This document shows, one piece after another, positions 1 to 9,503 of a stretch of 64,000 nt of DNA. Source of the DNA: Bacteroidaceae bacterium (GTDB lineage: Bacteria > Bacteroidota > Bacteroidia > Bacteroidales > Bacteroidaceae); contig JAKSLR010000010.1 of NCBI GenBank assembly GCA_024401095.1, forward strand, positions 1-64,000, given 5' to 3'. The translations under genes and the position numbers were made by a program. The notes below the pieces were generated by a model. It did not search any database. It had not been told where the DNA came from and worked only from the letters and a program-made list of their open reading frames with translations. The first letter of the stretch is position 1, and the number at the start of each line of letters is the position of its first letter.

Positions 1-54
1 TTAGGATACCGGCCTCTCACGCCGGGTACACGGGTTCGAGTCCCGTAGGCGCTA
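1..54 (+). tRNA. tRNA-Glu (anticodon CTC), 5' end cut by the window edge
   Basis: Only the 3' two thirds are present. The anticodon stem is 9-13 paired with 21-25. The seven-base loop at 14-20 places CTC at 16-18, which reads GAG (Glu). The T-arm is 30-34 / 42-46 with loop TTCGAGT. The acceptor 3' strand runs from 47 to 53 with an A discriminator at 54. The start TTAGGATACC matches the usual D-arm of tRNA-Glu. CCA is not encoded. The missing 5' part lies outside the window. Confidence 0.9.
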
Positions 55-61
55 CGAAATT

Positions 62-93
62 AACCTCTTAGTCTTTTCACTAAGAGGTTTTTA
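62..93 (+). terminator. Rho-independent terminator after tRNA-Glu
   Basis: An 11-bp stem (62-72 with 79-89) closes a six-base loop and is followed by a T-rich run. It ends about a dozen bases before the next start codon at 106. Confidence 0.85.
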
Positions 94-105
94 TTTTATA
101 ATACT

Positions 106-1296
106 ATGATGAAACCATTATTTACTACTGTCATTGCTGCAATGACAATTGTATCATGCACAACACAAGAAGAAAGCATCGCACAGTTATCTGACAAAAT
201 CTTCTCTCTTGCAGAGAAACAGTTTATTCTCTTGGCAGATAATCTTCCGGATGACAGAGCACCAAAATATCTTGACCAGAAAGACTCGCTCATCACCTCA
301 GACATAAACTGGTGGTGCAGTGGCTTCTTCCCTGGCTCATTGTGGTTAACCTATGAGAAGACGGGTAATGAGGAGATTTTGGAACTGGCAAAGAAAAATA
401 CACTCAAGTTGAGCAATCTGCTGGATCACAAGACAGATCATGACATCGGTTTCCAGATCAACAACAGTTACGGACATGCCTATCGGATTACCAGGGATGA
501 AAAATGGAAACCCATGATACTGGCAGCTGCAGAAAGGCTTGCCACACGCTATAATCCAGTCACAAAAACCTTAAAAAGTTGGGATTTTGTTCCTGAAGGA
601 CGAGATTGGACCTGGCCTGTCATCATTGACAACATGATGAACCTGGAACTCATGACCAATGCAGCAAAGCTATACCACAGAAATGACTTAAAGGAAATAG
701 CCATTGCTCATGCAAATACTACACTCCAGAATCACTTCCGTAAAGACTATAGCACCTACCATTTGGTAGACTATGATTCTATTTCCGGAAACGCAAGACT
801 GCACCAAACCTTCCAAGGGTTTGCCGATGAATCTGCATGGGCCAGAGGACAGGCTTGGACTATTTACGGTTATACCATGATGGCTCGGGAAACAGGTATT
901 GAAACCTATCTTCAGCAAGCAGAACACATTGCTGAATACTTGCTGGAACGTCTTCCTGAAGACGGCATTCCTTTCTGGGATTTTGATTCTGACAAAATTC
1001 CAGAGGACCTTCGCGATGCTTCCGCAGGAGCTATCATGGCGTCCGCTTTTGCTGAGCTTTCTGCATTGACAAAGGATAAAAACTTAGCTTTGAAGTCCAG
1101 AGAAATGGCAGAGAAACAAGTCAGAACCCTCGCCTCTCCTGCTTATCTGGCAGAAGAAGGTACTAATGGAGGTTTTCTGTTGAAGCACAGTGTAGGCAAC
1201 ATTCCTGGTGGAACAGAAATAGACGTGCCACTTACCTATGCCGACTACTATTTCCTGGAAGCTATTTCCAGACTGACGTCATTACTCAGCCACTAA
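106..1296 (+). CDS. GH88 unsaturated glucuronyl hydrolase (lipoprotein)
   Basis: This is a 396-residue exported enzyme of family GH88. The family hydrates the double bond of the unsaturated uronate left at the non-reducing end by polysaccharide lyases, releasing 4-deoxy-5-keto-uronate from glycosaminoglycan, gellan, pectin or similar oligosaccharides. The N-terminus is a lipoprotein signal with lipobox IVSC at residues 15-18. The two family carboxylates are visible in HDIGF (Asp113) and IIDNMMNL (Asp175), together with the alpha6/alpha6-barrel motifs WWCSGFFPG and ESAWARGQAW. Length is normal for the family. Two ATGs are adjacent (106 and 109) and either could be used. No TAnnTTTG promoter is visible between the upstream terminator and the start. 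The 3' end overlaps the convergent GH36 gene by 15 bases. Substrate preference cannot be read from the sequence. Confidence 0.93.
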   Translation: MMKPLFTTVIAAMTIVSCTTQEESIAQLSDKIFSLAEKQFILLADNLPDDRAPKYLDQKDSLITSDINWWCSGFFPGSLWLTYEKTGNEEILELAKKNTLKLSNLLDHKTDHDIGFQINNSYGHAYRITRDEKWKPMILAAAERLATRYNPVTKTLKSWDFVPEGRDWTWPVIIDNMMNLELMTNAAKLYHRNDLKEIAIAHANTTLQNHFRKDYSTYHLVDYDSISGNARLHQTFQGFADESAWARGQAWTIYGYTMMARETGIETYLQQAEHIAEYLLERLPEDGIPFWDFDSDKIPEDLRDASAGAIMASAFAELSALTKDKNLALKSREMAEKQVRTLASPAYLAEEGTNGGFLLKHSVGNIPGGTEIDVPLTYADYYFLEAISRLTSLLSH

Positions 1297-3486
1297 TTCA
1301 ATCACAGTACTTGTAGTCTGAGAAGCTTTCAGAGCTTCTATACCCACCTTCATGAGGAAGTCACCGGAATATACCTTTCCTTCTTCCTTCAAGGTAGACT
1401 TGCGCCCTGGCATGAGATTAATCTCCGTAACCTTGTAACGCTTCTCAGGATCAAGTCCCTGAAGTTTTACTGGAAGGAGTTTTTCATACAGTCTCGGATG
1501 AATGTCATAGGCAAAAAGCACTGCCTGCTTCTTGTCTTGAGATACATAGTTTACTGCCATATGATTGGTCTCATATGGAGAGACAAGACGATACTGCTCA
1601 CCATCTAAGATAACAGGCTGCAGGCGATTCCAGTTCTTGATGGCTTCCTTGCAATAAGCCAGATCATTCTCTGACAGGTCTTTCAAGCCAATATCGAAAC
1701 CAAGCTTACACATGCTGGCTACATCGGTACGGAACTTTATGCTGGTATTTCGGTTCCAGCTTGTTACATGAGCGCACATAGCCTTGGCTGGGAAGAACTG
1801 GCTGAATCCCCACTGAATGTAACAACGTTCCACAGGATCTGTATCATCACTGCACCAGAATTCTGTGAAATACTTCAAGCCCTCATAGTCACAACGGCCA
1901 CCGCCACCAGAACACATCATCATAGGCAGATTAGGAAAATTCTTCTTTACACGTTCCAGTACATTGTATACACCACGTACATGTTCTATATAGAGATGAT
2001 TCTGCTTTTCCTTCAAATAAGGTGACCATACGTTGGTGATAGGGCTGTTGCAATCCCATTTGAAATAGGCAATCTCAGGGTTCTCCGTCATCAGCTTCTC
2101 TACTATACCGTATACATAATCCTGAACCTTAGGATTACTCATGTCCAGCACCAGCTGATTACGGAAATAATAAGGTTCACGGTTTGGATAGCAGATCGCC
2201 CAATCCGGATGTTTTTCAAACAGATCACTCTTAGGATTTACCATCTCCGGCTCAATCCAGATTCCGAATTTCACACCCGCTTCTTTCGCATATTTTATTA
2301 ATGCAGGAACACCTCCAGGGAGCTTCTTGTGATTGACTTCCCAATCACCCAGACCAGCATTGTCATTGTTTCGGGCATGTTCACCATTGCCAAACCATCC
2401 ATCGTCCAGCAAGAACATGTCCACACCAAAATCTTTTGCTTCTTTCATCAAGGCACCCAGTTTTTCTTCATTGAAGAAGAAATAAGTATTCTCCCAATTG
2501 TTCAGCAAAGTCATTCTAGGTTTGTCACCATCTTTCAACTGATACTTAAGCGCCCAGGCATGCAGGTTTCTACTTGCCTGTCCTTTACCCTCGGAACTTA
2601 AAGTGAAAATAAAATCTGGCGTCTTGAAAGTGGTGTTTGGAGCCAATTCATAAGGTGATTCATAAGGATTGATGGATGGAATAACACGAAGATTGCCCAC
2701 ATTATCCACTTCAAAAGTAAAGCTGAAATTTCCTGTCCAGCCCAAAGTTCCAAGCAATACCTCACCCTGTGTCTCATGGGCAGGCTGATCAAAACCTACT
2801 TCGAAGAATGGATCCATCATGAGAGCAGCACGACTGCCCAATTTAGAATCCAGCACTTTCTTACCTGCTTGGAGTTGTTGTGTAGACATCTGTACCTCAC
2901 GCGCCCAATCACTGCTGAATTCTGTCAGATAATAAGAGGAACGGGAAAAATAAAGCATGGAACTTGCATATCTGCTCAGTACCACCGGCTTCTTTTCCTG
3001 ATGGCGGATTTCACTCCATGTCCGAATGACATTCTCCTTTGCATAGGCCACATAATGAAGAGTAACCTCCACTGGAAATACATCGTCACGAAGTTTGACT
3101 ATAGTTTCTACTCCCCCAGGAACAGATTGTGTCTCTGACGATAGATAATGTAAATAGGTAGAACGATTACCGTCATTATGTTTAACACTGATAGCAGGTT
3201 CAAAGAAATCTTCGTTACCGGCACCACTGTAAACTTCCCATCCTCTGCGAACTACACTTCCGTCGGAACTGGCATTTACCCACCAGTTTAAGTTCTGGTA
3301 TTCCTGAGGATATTTCAACTTCTCACCGAAATAGGTTTGATAGAGTCTTCCCTTTTCAGAGACTTGCATGACCAAATCCAGTTTGTCTGTTCCTACATGG
3401 ATGATTTTCTTTTCTTGAGCACATAACGGCATGAAAACAGATAGCAGCATACCAAGCAGCGTGAATCGCATCATTGTCTTTTTCAT
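1282..3486 (-). CDS. GH36 alpha-galactosidase (secreted)
   Basis: This is a GH36 alpha-galactosidase of about 734 residues. The family removes terminal alpha-galactosyl units, for example from raffinose-type oligosaccharides or galactomannan. The N-terminal beta-supersandwich is followed by the catalytic barrel with DDGWFG, WIEPEMV, YFKWDCN (nucleophile Asp478) and CSDDTDPVER (acid/base motif, first Asp about 547). A C-terminal beta domain closes the protein. I start at the ATG at 3486, because the following residues (MKKTMMRFTLLGML...LCAQ) form a clean signal peptide cleaved after CAQ. The ORF could begin four codons earlier at 3498. The gene is convergent with GH88, and the two stop regions overlap by 15 bases. 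Only a weak -7-like box (TTTCTTTG) lies upstream. Confidence 0.93.
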   Translation of the reverse strand: MKKTMMRFTLLGMLLSVFMPLCAQEKKIIHVGTDKLDLVMQVSEKGRLYQTYFGEKLKYPQEYQNLNWWVNASSDGSVVRRGWEVYSGAGNEDFFEPAISVKHNDGNRSTYLHYLSSETQSVPGGVETIVKLRDDVFPVEVTLHYVAYAKENVIRTWSEIRHQEKKPVVLSRYASSMLYFSRSSYYLTEFSSDWAREVQMSTQQLQAGKKVLDSKLGSRAALMMDPFFEVGFDQPAHETQGEVLLGTLGWTGNFSFTFEVDNVGNLRVIPSINPYESPYELAPNTTFKTPDFIFTLSSEGKGQASRNLHAWALKYQLKDGDKPRMTLLNNWENTYFFFNEEKLGALMKEAKDFGVDMFLLDDGWFGNGEHARNNDNAGLGDWEVNHKKLPGGVPALIKYAKEAGVKFGIWIEPEMVNPKSDLFEKHPDWAICYPNREPYYFRNQLVLDMSNPKVQDYVYGIVEKLMTENPEIAYFKWDCNSPITNVWSPYLKEKQNHLYIEHVRGVYNVLERVKKNFPNLPMMMCSGGGGRCDYEGLKYFTEFWCSDDTDPVERCYIQWGFSQFFPAKAMCAHVTSWNRNTSIKFRTDVASMCKLGFDIGLKDLSENDLAYCKEAIKNWNRLQPVILDGEQYRLVSPYETNHMAVNYVSQDKKQAVLFAYDIHPRLYEKLLPVKLQGLDPEKRYKVTEINLMPGRKSTLKEEGKVYSGDFLMKVGIEALKASQTTSTVIELVAE

Positions 3487-3580
3487 AGTAAGTATCATTT
3501 ATTTTTTGCAAAGAAAGAAAGAATCATTTAATAAAAAAAGGAAAAGAAGACAGAAATTTTCTGTAAGTACATAAAATTCT

Positions 3581-3588
3581 TATTTTTG
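3581..3588 (+). promoter_or_regulatory. Bacteroidetes -7 box for GH92
   Basis: TATTTTTG fits TAnnTTTG and lies 28 bases before the GH92 start. Confidence 0.7.
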
Positions 3589-3616
3589 CAGAAAATATTA
3601 ACCCAAACCTTAAATC

Positions 3617-5770
3617 ATGATGAAAAAACTATTTTGTTGTTTAATGACATTCATTGCAGTAGGGTTTTCTGCTGTGGCACAAGACCTTACTCAATATGTA
3701 AACCCTTTTATAGGAACAGGTGGACATGGTCATGTGTTCTTGGGAGCCAATTCCCCATTCGGACACGTCATGTTAGGTCCTGCACAGATCACCCGTGGTT
3801 GGGACTGGTGCTCAGGCTATCATATAAGCGATAAGACAATCTTGGGATTTGCGCATAATCGTGTATCAGGCACAGGTATCGGAGAATTGGGAGAAGTACT
3901 CATCTGCCCTGTAACAGAGCATAAGAAAGGGGAGATTCCATTCACCCATGAAAGTGAAACCTGCAGACCTGGGTATTACTCTGTAGTTCTGCCTAAGCCT
4001 AATGTGCATGTGGAACTTACAGCTACTACCAGAGTGGGCATGAGCCGATATACCTTTCTCCAGAACGACAGAAAAACGGCTTCTGTCATGCTCGACTTGG
4101 TAGCTAGTACAGGTTGGAATGAAATAACAGGTTGTGACTTTGAGCAGGTCTCTCCTACCACTATCACCGGATGGAGAAAGTCCAACGGTTGGGCACACAA
4201 CAAGGAACTTTATTTTGTCATGGAGTTCTCTCAGGAGGTAAAACTTACAGACAAGAATAAAGGTGTGGGATACATGGATCTGACCGATGGCACGGTTCCT
4301 GTACTCGTCAAGGTAGCCCTTAGTGGAGTAAGCATTGAGGGTGCCAAGAAGAACATGGAAGCCGAAATTCCAGGATGGGATTTCGATGCCACAGTCCAGA
4401 AGGTAAACAAGACTTGGAACCAAGAGCTGTCTAGAATCAATTTCCAATCCTTTGATGAAGAAGTGAATACCATTTTCTACACTGCTCTATACCACACCAT
4501 GACATCCATCTCAACCTTCAACGATGTGAATGGAGAATATCATGGTGCAGATGCCAAGAAGCACAAGGGAGATTTCAGAAACTTCACTACCCTTTCTTTG
4601 TGGGACACCTATCGTGCAGCTCACCCATTTTATACACTGGCATTCCCTGATATGCAAAGAGACTTTGCTGAAACTTTCCTGCATATTTTCGACCAGCAAG
4701 GCAAACTACCGGTATGGCACCTCATGGGTGGTGAAACCAACTGTATGGTGGGTACTCCGGGTGTCATTGTCTTGGCAGACCTTGTCATGAAAGGTTATGT
4801 AGCCGATAAAGAAAAGGCATTCCAAGCCATGAAAACCTCACTGATGCAAGATGAACGTTCCTTAAAGTATATCAAGGAATACGGCTATATTCCATACGAT
4901 GCCGATCCTGAACCTGAATCTGTAAGTAAAGACCTGGAAAATGCCATTGCCTTCAGTGGTGCTGCCAAAGTGGCAAAATTATTGAACCACAAGGAAGACT
5001 ATAACTATTTCTATGGTAGAAGCCAGCTCTACAAGAAGCATTTTGACAAGAAGACCCAATTCATGCGTGCGGTAGACAAGAAGGGTAAATTCCGCCCAGA
5101 ATTTGATCCGTTCAAGAGCATCCACGGTAAAGCAGATTATACCGAAGGAAATGCTTGGCAATATACATGGCTTGTACCTCACGATGTTCACGGACTGGTT
5201 TCTTTGTTCGGAAGCGAAAAGAGCTTTATCAAGAAACTTGACCAGCTGTTCGTCGTTGAGGGCGATATGGGCGAAGAGGCTTCACCAGACATCAGCGGAC
5301 TGATTGGACAGTATGCACATGGCAACGAGCCAAGCCACCATGTTATCTACATGTATAACTATGTAGGACAACCAGCCAAAGCTGCCAAGATGCTTCGTAA
5401 GACCATGAAGGAAATGTACTTCAATGCTCCTGATGGATTGTCTGGAAATGAAGATGTGGGTCAGATGTCGGCATGGTATCTGCTCTCTGCCATGGGACTT
5501 TATCAGGTGGATCCTACAGGTGGACGATTCATCATCGGCTCACCACTCTGTAATACAGCCACTATCCAGCTTGGAAATGGGAAAAGCTTAACCATAAGTG
5601 CCACAGGAAACAGTGATGAGAACATTTACATCCAGCGGGTTCTGTGGAATGGTGCCAGCTACACCAAGAGCTACATTGATTTTGAGCAGCTCACACAAGG
5701 CGGAAAATTAGAATTAATCATGGGTAATACACCATCCGCTTGGGGTACAAAGACTGCAGACAGACCTTAA
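3617..5770 (+). CDS. GH92 exo-alpha-mannosidase (secreted)
   Basis: This is a 717-residue GH92 enzyme. The family is calcium-dependent and inverting, and trims alpha-mannose from N-glycans or yeast mannan, usually in the periplasm or at the surface of Bacteroidetes. A signal peptide ends at AVAQ (about residue 22). The N-terminal beta-sandwich starts with the hallmark YVNPFIGTGGHGHVF and continues with GWDWCSGYH. The alpha6/alpha6 catalytic domain carries WHLMGGETNCMVG, HGNEPSHH (general acid Glu571) and SGNEDVGQMSAW (base region, Asp613). The length is typical. Two ATGs are adjacent at the start (3617 and 3620). The linkage specificity cannot be decided from the motifs. It has its own -7 box, and a hairpin terminator follows. 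Confidence 0.95.
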   Translation: MMKKLFCCLMTFIAVGFSAVAQDLTQYVNPFIGTGGHGHVFLGANSPFGHVMLGPAQITRGWDWCSGYHISDKTILGFAHNRVSGTGIGELGEVLICPVTEHKKGEIPFTHESETCRPGYYSVVLPKPNVHVELTATTRVGMSRYTFLQNDRKTASVMLDLVASTGWNEITGCDFEQVSPTTITGWRKSNGWAHNKELYFVMEFSQEVKLTDKNKGVGYMDLTDGTVPVLVKVALSGVSIEGAKKNMEAEIPGWDFDATVQKVNKTWNQELSRINFQSFDEEVNTIFYTALYHTMTSISTFNDVNGEYHGADAKKHKGDFRNFTTLSLWDTYRAAHPFYTLAFPDMQRDFAETFLHIFDQQGKLPVWHLMGGETNCMVGTPGVIVLADLVMKGYVADKEKAFQAMKTSLMQDERSLKYIKEYGYIPYDADPEPESVSKDLENAIAFSGAAKVAKLLNHKEDYNYFYGRSQLYKKHFDKKTQFMRAVDKKGKFRPEFDPFKSIHGKADYTEGNAWQYTWLVPHDVHGLVSLFGSEKSFIKKLDQLFVVEGDMGEEASPDISGLIGQYAHGNEPSHHVIYMYNYVGQPAKAAKMLRKTMKEMYFNAPDGLSGNEDVGQMSAWYLLSAMGLYQVDPTGGRFIIGSPLCNTATIQLGNGKSLTISATGNSDENIYIQRVLWNGASYTKSYIDFEQLTQGGKLELIMGNTPSAWGTKTADRP

Positions 5771-5775
5771 CCATA

Positions 5776-5816
5776 AAGAAAAATCCATCAGCATTCAAGA
5801 CTGATGGCTTCTTTAT
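5776..5816. terminator. Bidirectional terminator between GH92 and the C11 peptidase
   Basis: CCATCAG (5785-5791) pairs with CTGATGG (5801-5807). A-rich and T-rich flanks extend the stem, so it can serve both convergent genes. Confidence 0.7.
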
Positions 5817-5819
5817 TTC

Positions 5820-6992
5820 TTAGTGAGTAGCTTTCCACCAACTGGTGCTTTCTTTCTTTACCTGATTAATTTCACTTCTGTTTTCTGAAGGATCTGAAAT
5901 AGTAAGACCACTGTATGCATCTATGTCAGTCCTTCGTCCACTTAGAGCTGAAAAGAAACGAGTGGTGTTACTCTTGTAAGGAACAGCCAGTTGAAGATAA
6001 TTCATCAACTGAGCAGAAGCTTGCTGATTATTGGTAAGGTTTGTGACATAATCTCCCATATCAAAGAAAATATGAGGATAGTAGCCATCTAGATACTGTA
6101 TATTATCCAGATTAGACACGTCAAAAGTATACTTCTGATTCAGGTTCCGCATCTCTTTTGCCACATTATCCATCATTTTGGTCGATGCCACACTAATGGT
6201 ACCATAAGGCGATGTATAGGAAGAATAGAACTTGAAGAATTCACTGCATACCTTGGCATAATCTGGGTTACCTAACAGATATCTGCCCATGGTATGATAC
6301 GGCATGCCGTAAGACATGATTTCACAGGTAGATGCTATCAGGTAGTCGGTTACATCCTTCAGTTCATAGGCCACTTCCACATTGGCCATGTAGCAGTCGT
6401 CAAAAAGAATGTATTCAAACTTCTTGTTCATACTTTGAATGGCCTCTCTCAAACTGGAAATTTCGGTCTGATATACATTGCTCGTACCACCGAAAGAACG
6501 GGTTGCAGCCCGTGAAACCGGCATCCATCCGCTACCATGGCATCCCACTATCATACTGTATTTCTTTGCCGGAGCCATAGTTATCATATCAGAAAGAATG
6601 GTAGTCAGTCCTCTCACTGTAGTATACTCAGGAGTACCGTCACTTGGTGCTGTAAAATTATAATTCTTCTTTTCCCTGTAGACATACACATCACCTACCG
6701 TTTCTGCATCGGTAGATTTTTCCACTTCATACAGTTTGGCGGTAACATGAGAATCTGCCAGGAAGATCAGCACCTTTTGGTTTTGAAGTCCCACTTGGTT
6801 AATGGCTTTCATGAGATCTTCAATGTTCTGGTAAAATGCACTCAGCAAATTAGTAGACCAAGGCATATAGACTAGCAGCGTGTGCTGGTTTTCCTCAACA
6901 GGTGGCTCTGGATTCACCACCTCACTCTTGTTACATGAACTTAGGGAAAACAGACATATTATTGACAATATATAGACTATAAATTTCTTCAT
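5820..6992 (-). CDS. Clostripain-family (C11) cysteine peptidase, lipoprotein
   Basis: This is a 390-residue lipoprotein of peptidase family C11. Characterised members cleave after Arg or Lys and often self-activate. The catalytic pair of the caspase-like fold is visible: His152 in VGCHGSGW and Cys200 in FDDCYMANVE. The central TLLVYMPWSTNL strand is the usual start of the domain. I chose the ATG at 6992 because it gives a lipoprotein signal (MKKFIVYILSI...LSSC); the longer frame to 7055 adds 21 residues upstream of the promoter. The cysteine is followed by a short Pro/Glu-rich linker. The substrate is unknown. It is divergent from the GH3 gene and convergent with GH92. Confidence 0.88.
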   Translation of the reverse strand: MKKFIVYILSIICLFSLSSCNKSEVVNPEPPVEENQHTLLVYMPWSTNLLSAFYQNIEDLMKAINQVGLQNQKVLIFLADSHVTAKLYEVEKSTDAETVGDVYVYREKKNYNFTAPSDGTPEYTTVRGLTTILSDMITMAPAKKYSMIVGCHGSGWMPVSRAATRSFGGTSNVYQTEISSLREAIQSMNKKFEYILFDDCYMANVEVAYELKDVTDYLIASTCEIMSYGMPYHTMGRYLLGNPDYAKVCSEFFKFYSSYTSPYGTISVASTKMMDNVAKEMRNLNQKYTFDVSNLDNIQYLDGYYPHIFFDMGDYVTNLTNNQQASAQLMNYLQLAVPYKSNTTRFFSALSGRRTDIDAYSGLTISDPSENRSEINQVKKESTSWWKATH

Positions 6993-7011
6993 GACGCATA
7001 AATCTTGGCTA

Positions 7012-7019
7012 CAAAAATA
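7012..7019 (-). promoter_or_regulatory. -7 box for the C11 peptidase
   Basis: TATTTTTG on the minus strand lies 20 bases upstream of the start chosen at 6992, and it rules out the longer frame to 7055. Confidence 0.65.
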
Positions 7020-7083
7020 TATATTTTTGCCCATATACCCTATATTCTTCATCAATGAAAACTTAAATAAAAAGAAATATGAC

Positions 7084-7091
7084 TATATTTG
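7084..7091 (+). promoter_or_regulatory. -7 box for GH3
   Basis: TATATTTG fits TAnnTTTG and lies 36 bases before the GH3 start. It forms a divergent pair with the box at 7012-7019. Confidence 0.7.
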
Positions 7092-7127
7092 CGCATAAAA
7101 GATACCATTAAATCAAACTGAATAACC

Positions 7128-9458
7128 ATGAAAAAAGCATTTAATCTGTCTCTTGCTGCATTGACTTTGGTGTCATTGACAGCATGCAACGGTCAGAAAT
7201 GGACCGAAGAGACGCACGATGGGTATAACCTCATCATTCAGAAAGGTGGCCAGACTCTGGGTTACTCTCCTGCCTCAGGCATCCAGTTGCTGGAAGAGAA
7301 TGGTTTTAAATTCAAAGACCTGAACAGAAACGGCCAGCTGGATGTCTATGAAGACTGGCGCAAGAGCTTTGAAGAAAGAGCCGAAGACCTTGCCAAACAA
7401 TTAAGTCTTGAAGAGATAGCAGGTCTCATGCTCTACAGTGCACACCAGAGCTTATCCTACAACGGCCCTTCCTATGGTGCTGTGGGAACCTATAACGGAA
7501 AGAGCCTGAAAGAAAGTGGTGCCAAGATCAGCGATTTGACAGACGGTCAGAAAAAATTCCTCACAGAAGACCATTTACGCCATGTTCTGATTACCACAGT
7601 AGAAACCCCAGAAGATGCTGCCCGATGGAACAACAACATGCAGGCCCTCTGTGAAGGCATTGATCATGGAATACCTTCAAATACCAGTACAGACCCTAGA
7701 CACACGGCTGTAGCCAGTGCAGAGTTCGATGTAGGTTCTGGCGGTCAGATTTCACTTTGGCCATCTACCCTGGGTCTGGCAGCCACATTTGATCCTGAAC
7801 TCATTGAGGAGTTTGGTCGTGTAGCAGCCTTGGAGTATCGCGCATTGGGTATCACCACTGCCCTTTCTCCACAGGTAGATATCGCCACCGATCCACGTTG
7901 GTGGAGAAACAGCGGAACCTTTGGCGAAGACCCACAGCTTTCTGCAGATATAGCACGGGCTTATTGCGATGGCTTCCAGAACAGTTCCGAAGGTGCAGAA
8001 ATAGCCGATGGATGGGGATATGAATCTGTGAATGCCATGGTAAAGCACTGGCCTGGTGGAGGTTCAGGTGAAGGCGGTCGCGATGCTCACTTCATCAACG
8101 GAAAGTATGCCGTCTACCCAGGTCACGGAGAAGCACAGGCACTCATTCCATTTACCGAGGGTGCATTCAAGCTGAAGGGAAAGACCAAGATGGCTTCTGC
8201 CATCATGCCATATTACACCATCTCCTACCATTATGACGGTACAGAAAATGAAGAAGGCAACAACTACAGCCAGTACATCATCAATGATTTATTACGTGAG
8301 AAATACGGATACGATGGTGTAGTTTGTACCGACTGGGGAGTAACAGCCGATGAAGGTGATGATTTCTGCTCCATGATTGGAGGAAAATGCTGGGGACATG
8401 AGACCGAGGACATTGTAACCCGTCATTATAAGGTATTGATGGCTGGTGTAGACCAGTTTGGAGGAAACAATGAGATCCAGCCTATTCTGGATGCCTATAA
8501 GATGGGTGTCAAGGAACACGGTGAGGAATTCATGCGCAACAGAATGAACCAGAGTGCAAAGCGCCTGCTGCTCAACATTTTCCGTGTAGGACTCTTTGAG
8601 AATCCATACCTGAATCCAGAAGAGACAAAGGCATTGGTAGGTTGCCCAGAGTTCATGAAAGAAGGATATGATGCACAGGTAAAATCTGTAGTCATGCTGA
8701 AGAACAAGAACAACGTCCTTCCTATGGCTGAGAAGAAGAAAGTCTATGTGCCTGTAGTTCACCATCCTGCATCGGCAAGTATTTTCGGCGATGTGATTCC
8801 GGCATACGATGAAGCTCCAGTAGAGAAAGAGCAGCTGGCCAAATATTATACGGTAGTAGAAGATCCTGCTGAGGCTGATTTTGCCATCTGTTTCATCAGT
8901 AATCCAGATGTACCAAACGGATACAGTAATGACGACAAGAAAAAAGGTGGAAACGGATATGTACCTATCTCCCTGCAGTACAATGATTACACAGCTGTAA
9001 ATGCCCGTGAAACCAGTCTTGCCGGTGGTGATCCTAAAGAGAACTTTACCAACCGTTCTTATAGAGGAAAGACCGTAAAAACCAACAATAAGTGTGATCT
9101 GGACATGGTCTTGAATACCCGTAAATCCATGGGCGACAAGCCAGTCATAGTTTGTGTGAATATGGACAAACCTATGATTTTCACAGAATTTGAACCATAC
9201 GTAGATGCCATTCTGGTAGGATTTGTCATCCAGAATCAGGTCATTCTTGATCTTATCTCAGGAAAGGAAGAACCTTCTGCCCTATTGCCTATGCAGATGC
9301 CGTTGAACATGGCAGTAGTAGAAGAGCAATGCGAAGACCTTCCTCACGACATGAAATGCTATGTAGATTCTGAAGGCCACAGTTACGACTTTGCATACGG
9401 CCTTAACTGGAAAGGCGTCATCAATGATGCCCGTGTAAAAAAATACGGAAAGAAATAA
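7128..9458 (+). CDS. GH3 beta-glycosidase (lipoprotein), first copy
   Basis: This is a 776-residue GH3 exo-beta-glycosidase. Members remove non-reducing beta-glucose or beta-xylose by a retaining mechanism. The N-terminus is a lipoprotein signal (LTACNG). About 70 extra residues precede the GH3 N-terminal barrel, including LNRNGQLDVYEDW, which looks like a calcium-binding (dockerin/EF-type) loop. The barrel shows PQVDIATDPRWWRNSGTFGED, VKHWPGGGSGEGGRDAH and GVVCTDWG with nucleophile Asp402. The C-terminal sandwich domain follows, and no fibronectin-III domain is evident, unlike the second GH3 in this window. The esterase gene starts 45 bases downstream on the same strand, so the two are probably cotranscribed. 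Whether it is a glucosidase or a xylosidase is not decided by what can be seen. Confidence 0.92.
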   Translation: MKKAFNLSLAALTLVSLTACNGQKWTEETHDGYNLIIQKGGQTLGYSPASGIQLLEENGFKFKDLNRNGQLDVYEDWRKSFEERAEDLAKQLSLEEIAGLMLYSAHQSLSYNGPSYGAVGTYNGKSLKESGAKISDLTDGQKKFLTEDHLRHVLITTVETPEDAARWNNNMQALCEGIDHGIPSNTSTDPRHTAVASAEFDVGSGGQISLWPSTLGLAATFDPELIEEFGRVAALEYRALGITTALSPQVDIATDPRWWRNSGTFGEDPQLSADIARAYCDGFQNSSEGAEIADGWGYESVNAMVKHWPGGGSGEGGRDAHFINGKYAVYPGHGEAQALIPFTEGAFKLKGKTKMASAIMPYYTISYHYDGTENEEGNNYSQYIINDLLREKYGYDGVVCTDWGVTADEGDDFCSMIGGKCWGHETEDIVTRHYKVLMAGVDQFGGNNEIQPILDAYKMGVKEHGEEFMRNRMNQSAKRLLLNIFRVGLFENPYLNPEETKALVGCPEFMKEGYDAQVKSVVMLKNKNNVLPMAEKKKVYVPVVHHPASASIFGDVIPAYDEAPVEKEQLAKYYTVVEDPAEADFAICFISNPDVPNGYSNDDKKKGGNGYVPISLQYNDYTAVNARETSLAGGDPKENFTNRSYRGKTVKTNNKCDLDMVLNTRKSMGDKPVIVCVNMDKPMIFTEFEPYVDAILVGFVIQNQVILDLISGKEEPSALLPMQMPLNMAVVEEQCEDLPHDMKCYVDSEGHSYDFAYGLNWKGVINDARVKKYGKK

Positions 9459-9503
9459 ACGGATTCCGTTATAACGAAACATTCTTACAAAAAACTATAT
9501 CCT

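Noticed and set aside
1..54. tRNA-Glu as an integration site of a mobile element
   Set aside because: No integrase and no second copy of the tRNA 3' end found in the window.
3866..4447. Long antisense frames inside GH92 and other enzyme genes
   Set aside because: They lie entirely over strongly supported coding regions, have no recognisable motifs and no promoters; they are frame shadows.
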